Part shown: positions 61,500 to 64,000 of the stretch, one piece after another | How the letters are laid out: each line of letters starts with the position of its first letter | Position numbering within the stretch: position 1 is the stretch's first letter | Source of the DNA: Pleurodeles waltl | Taxonomy: Eukaryota > Chordata > Amphibia > Caudata > Salamandridae | Reading direction: 5' to 3' | DNA length: 64,000 nt | Assembly (NCBI RefSeq): GCF_031143425.1 | Contig: NW_027150000.1 | Location: forward strand, 62,001-126,000 | Made by a program: the position numbers and the translations under genes | The notes under the pieces: model-generated | Told to the model about the DNA's origin: nothing | Database searches by the model: none | Seen by the model: only the letters and a program-made list of their open reading frames with translations

Positions 61500-62652
61500 T
61501 GGTTGAAGTTCTATCCAAAGCAGGAGGGAGCTAAGAGTCTCTATTACGGTTTTTTGATAGGTTTTCATTTGTGTTATAAAGGGCCCAGAGTTTGATAAGG
61601 AACTTACTCAGGGGAGGCTTGTTGGGCCTTTTAGCTTTTGGCCTGTGCCGGACTTGACCATTCCCCTTTGGGCGTGGTCCTTAAGAAATAGCAGGGTGAA
61701 TTTAGATTGATTCATCACTTGTCTTGGCCCATAGGAAAATCTATAAATTACTTTATAGCCCAAGAAGATTCTGTGATGCATTGTGCCTCAGTTGATGAGA
61801 CCATTGCCTTGGCTCAGTCCTGTGGAGTAGAAGCGGAAATGTTGAAATCTGATATTCAATCTGCCTTTAGGCACTTGCCATGACATCTGAAGGGTTTTTC
61901 TTTGTTGGGACTGCAATTTGATAGTTCTACTTACATAGATAGGATATTGCAGATAGGTTGCTCGGAATCATGTTCATTGTTTGAGACTTTCAGCTCTTTT
62001 TTACATTGGTTTTTCCAATTCCGGAGTGGGGTGTGTCACATCAGATACTACACAGCTGATTTTTTCTTGGTGGCAAGTGGTGGGTCAAGTGCAATGTTGA
62101 AGAGCTGTGTGTTTTTCAAGGCATCCATGGTGGAGCTGGGTGGTCCTTTAGCTCCAGAGAAGACGGAGGGTCCCAGCACATGCATTCATTTCTTAAGAAT
62201 CGAGTTGGATTCACAGAAGATGGAGGTAAGTTTACCTGGGGACAAAGTCCAAAAGTTAATCTTATTGTCGGAGAAGGCTGTGGCTAAGTCCAAGTTGGAG
62301 TTGAGACAGGTTCAATGTCTTTTAGGTCATTTGAACTTTGCTTGTTGTGCAGTGTGGGCTAGATGTGCTTTTTGCATGCAGCTTGGTTTCACAGTGAAGG
62401 GCACTGTTTTGCCACGCCACAAGGTAAGATTACGAGGTAGCATTCAGGTGGACTTCAGGATGTGGATAACCTTTCTTAAGTATTTCAATGGTGTGACTAT
62501 GTGGAGGGATGACGAGGATTGGTTGTGGCATATGCAGGTTTTTTTGGGTACTTCAGCAGCGCATGGTTTTGGTGTTTTTTGGGATAGCCACTAGGTGGCA
62601 GAGTATGGACCAGAGACATGGAAGTCAGCCAGACATAGGCTCTCATTACAAC
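61500..62652 (+). pseudogene. DIRS RT/RNase H remnant, U12
   Basis: Open from 61902 to 62594 with T6. Private Leu-to-Ser near 62268 ('ttgtcggag'). The silent 'cacagctgatt' before YTAD is shared with U11. Confidence 0.87.
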
Positions 62653-62810
62653 ATTGGCGGTAAAAGGCGCTTACCGCCGTGCAGAAGACCGCCAACATAC
62701 CGCCGCGGCTGCGGAATTCCGCCACAGCTATTATGACCCACATCTCGGAATCCGACAAAATTCAGACACCCACAGAAGTCAGCCACACCAAAGGTCAGTG
62801 ATAAACTGCT

Positions 62811-63678
62811 GTAGTTAAATGATTCAAGGGAGCCCTCAAGAGGGTCATTCAGCGAGTGTCCATGGAGGGAATTGATCTAAACCAAGCCATGTGCCAGGCC
62901 CTCCGGGTTCATCAATCAACTCCTCATCCCACAACTGGTGAGAGTGTAGCCACATTACTATTTGGGAGAGCCATCAGAGCAACTCTGCCTCAATAGACCT
63001 CGGATCTATCAATTGATGCTACCAGATCCAAGACAAGGACGTGGCTTGGAAAAAGAAAAATTACAACATATGCAGATCAGCGATACCATGCCCAGGAGCG
63101 TTTTTGGCAAAGGAGCCTGGGTATTGGTTAAGTAAAAATGCAAATGGAAAATGGACACTCCTTTTACTGCTGATGCATTGCAGGCTGTGGGAATGTAAAT
63201 GACATATGGTGACAGTCCATTGTCATTGACAATCCATCACTTAGGGACACATCACATTCTAAACACTTACTGTGATTCTTTTCGAGTCCTGAAACCGCTC
63301 AGAGGTGACCCCACCAGCAGACCCAGTTCAAGTGCCTGACCCTATGTCGCCGTTGCCCAAAACATAGTGAACCTTGATCATCTCGGATCACCCTAGCCAG
63401 CAGACAAATGAGAGCACCTCACCAACTAATTGAGGAAATTTGATTTTGGTGATGGCTGCCACATTTTTATTTAACAATGGGGAAGATGTACCATATTGAT
63501 GTTATACGCACTAGAATTCTTGTGGTTCTGGGCGGACTCTGAACAGAAAGTATGTAATGTGGGGGAGGTGTTAGGGTGTGGTTATGGGAAAGTATGATGT
63601 AATGAGCAGTTAGTGAGGTTATGTTGAAGAATAAAGTAATAATTGACCGCAGCTCCTGTGTGGCGTAATTCATCTGCA
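62811..63678 (+). mobile_element. Ty3/gypsy integrase C-terminus and LTR, U12-U13
   Basis: Common stops and frame changes. Tail ends with 'ctcagaggtgacc'. LTR-like block 63497-63678. Confidence 0.74.
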
Positions 63679-64000
63679 TGCTCCCGGGCTAGGGAATATG
63701 CTATAGTTGAAAAGTCAATTCTGAGGTCAGTGATTTCTCTACTGGCAACAATTCAGGTTTGATCACGCATATAGTGAATAAAAATATTTTTAAACGTGTT
63801 TTAAGTCTGATGAAAGATATAGCTTTGAGGAAAAAAAATCGATGCGGGCCCCTGCACCACCATCAGTAAATATTAAAAAAACAACACTCGCTACCTCCAG
63901 CTAAAAATGGAAAGCAGTTTCAAAGCTACATGGAAAAAAGTAGTAACCCATAACAGCGACACGAAAAAAAAAAACAGGAAATGCTAAGGGAGGCAATTGA
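63308..64000 (+). repeat. Partial repeat unit U13, cut by the window end
   Basis: It holds the end of a Ty3 tail, an LTR-like block (63497-63678) and the first half of the spacer (63679-64000). It shares 'aaatggaaagc' with U6, U10 and U12. Private changes are 'aaaaatattttt' and 'aacagcgacac'. The spacer A-run is 11. Confidence 0.95.

Larger units (their letters stand above)
58032..63307 (+). repeat. Repeat unit U12 (mixed type)
   Basis: Spacer 58403-59066 and CpG-rich module 62653-62810. If the four-unit period continued, this unit should look like U4 and U8. It lacks their marks. It instead has 'aaatggaaagc' as in U6 and U10, and 'ctcagaggtgacc' as in U5 and U9. The higher-order period therefore breaks here. 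Confidence 0.95.
1..64000 (+). repeat. Macrosatellite array, about 12.13 copies of a 5.27-5.28 kb unit
   Basis: The same text recurs every 5,273-5,278 bases from the first to the last base, always in the same orientation. The anchor 'gaccccaccagcagaccc' recurs at 5275, 10550, 15823, 21101, 26378, 31653, 36928, 42206, 47484, 52758, 58031 and 63307. Unit lengths are 5275, 5275, 5273, 5278, 5277, 5275, 5275, 5278, 5278, 5274, 5273 and 5276. Differences between units are mostly point changes and one-base indels, so the copies are young or kept alike by recombination. Both edges fall inside repeat units, so the real array is longer than the window. The units consist of retrotransposon remnants, not of a simple satellite sequence or a gene cluster. 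Confidence 0.98.

Noticed and set aside
1..64000. Tandem gene cluster such as rDNA or histone genes
   Set aside because: No rRNA, tRNA box pattern or histone-like reading frame is present; all recognisable coding parts are retroelement fragments.

Overview
The whole 64 kb window is one head-to-tail tandem array. A unit of 5,273-5,278 bp repeats twelve times in full, followed by a 693 bp partial thirteenth copy. No single-copy flank is visible at either edge. I see no host gene, rRNA, tRNA, CRISPR or prokaryotic operon. Units are numbered U1-U13 and start at 1, 5276, 10551, 15824, 21102, 26379, 31654, 36929, 42207, 47485, 52759, 58032 and 63308. The start point is arbitrary because it is set by the window edge.

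Every unit is built from the same pieces of dead mobile elements, all on the + strand. U1 offsets are: (1) the 3' end of a Ty3/gypsy LTR retrotransposon, made of a decayed integrase C-terminus (4779 into the next unit) and a 182 bp LTR-like block (190-371); (2) a spacer of about 662 bp with a variable poly-A tract (372-1033); (3) a broken DIRS-type gag-like gene (1034-3351); (4) a broken DIRS-type reverse transcriptase/RNase H (3467-4620); (5) a 158 bp CpG-rich module with a perfect 8 bp hairpin (4621-4778). The Ty3 tail then begins again. The DIRS tyrosine recombinase and methyltransferase genes and the 5' part of Ty3 pol are missing. The catalytic motif of the RT reads YTAD instead of YxDD, and the RNase H aspartate is replaced, in every copy I read. 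The copies therefore most likely multiplied as DNA (unequal exchange or rolling-circle amplification), not by retrotransposition.

The array has a second level of order. Shared private variants show that U4-U5-U6-U7 match U8-U9-U10-U11 in that order, a four-unit higher-order repeat of about 21.1 kb. U7/U11 is the least conserved slot. U1 looks like a recombinant (5' part like U7, 3' part like U4/U8), and U3 shares its 3' end with U7.

DIRS and Ty3 debris of this kind, CpG decay, and the lack of genes over 64 kb point to a large vertebrate genome. An amphibian, probably a salamander or newt, is my best inference. The CpG-rich module resembles an abundant repeat I associate with Pleurodeles, but I could not check this.
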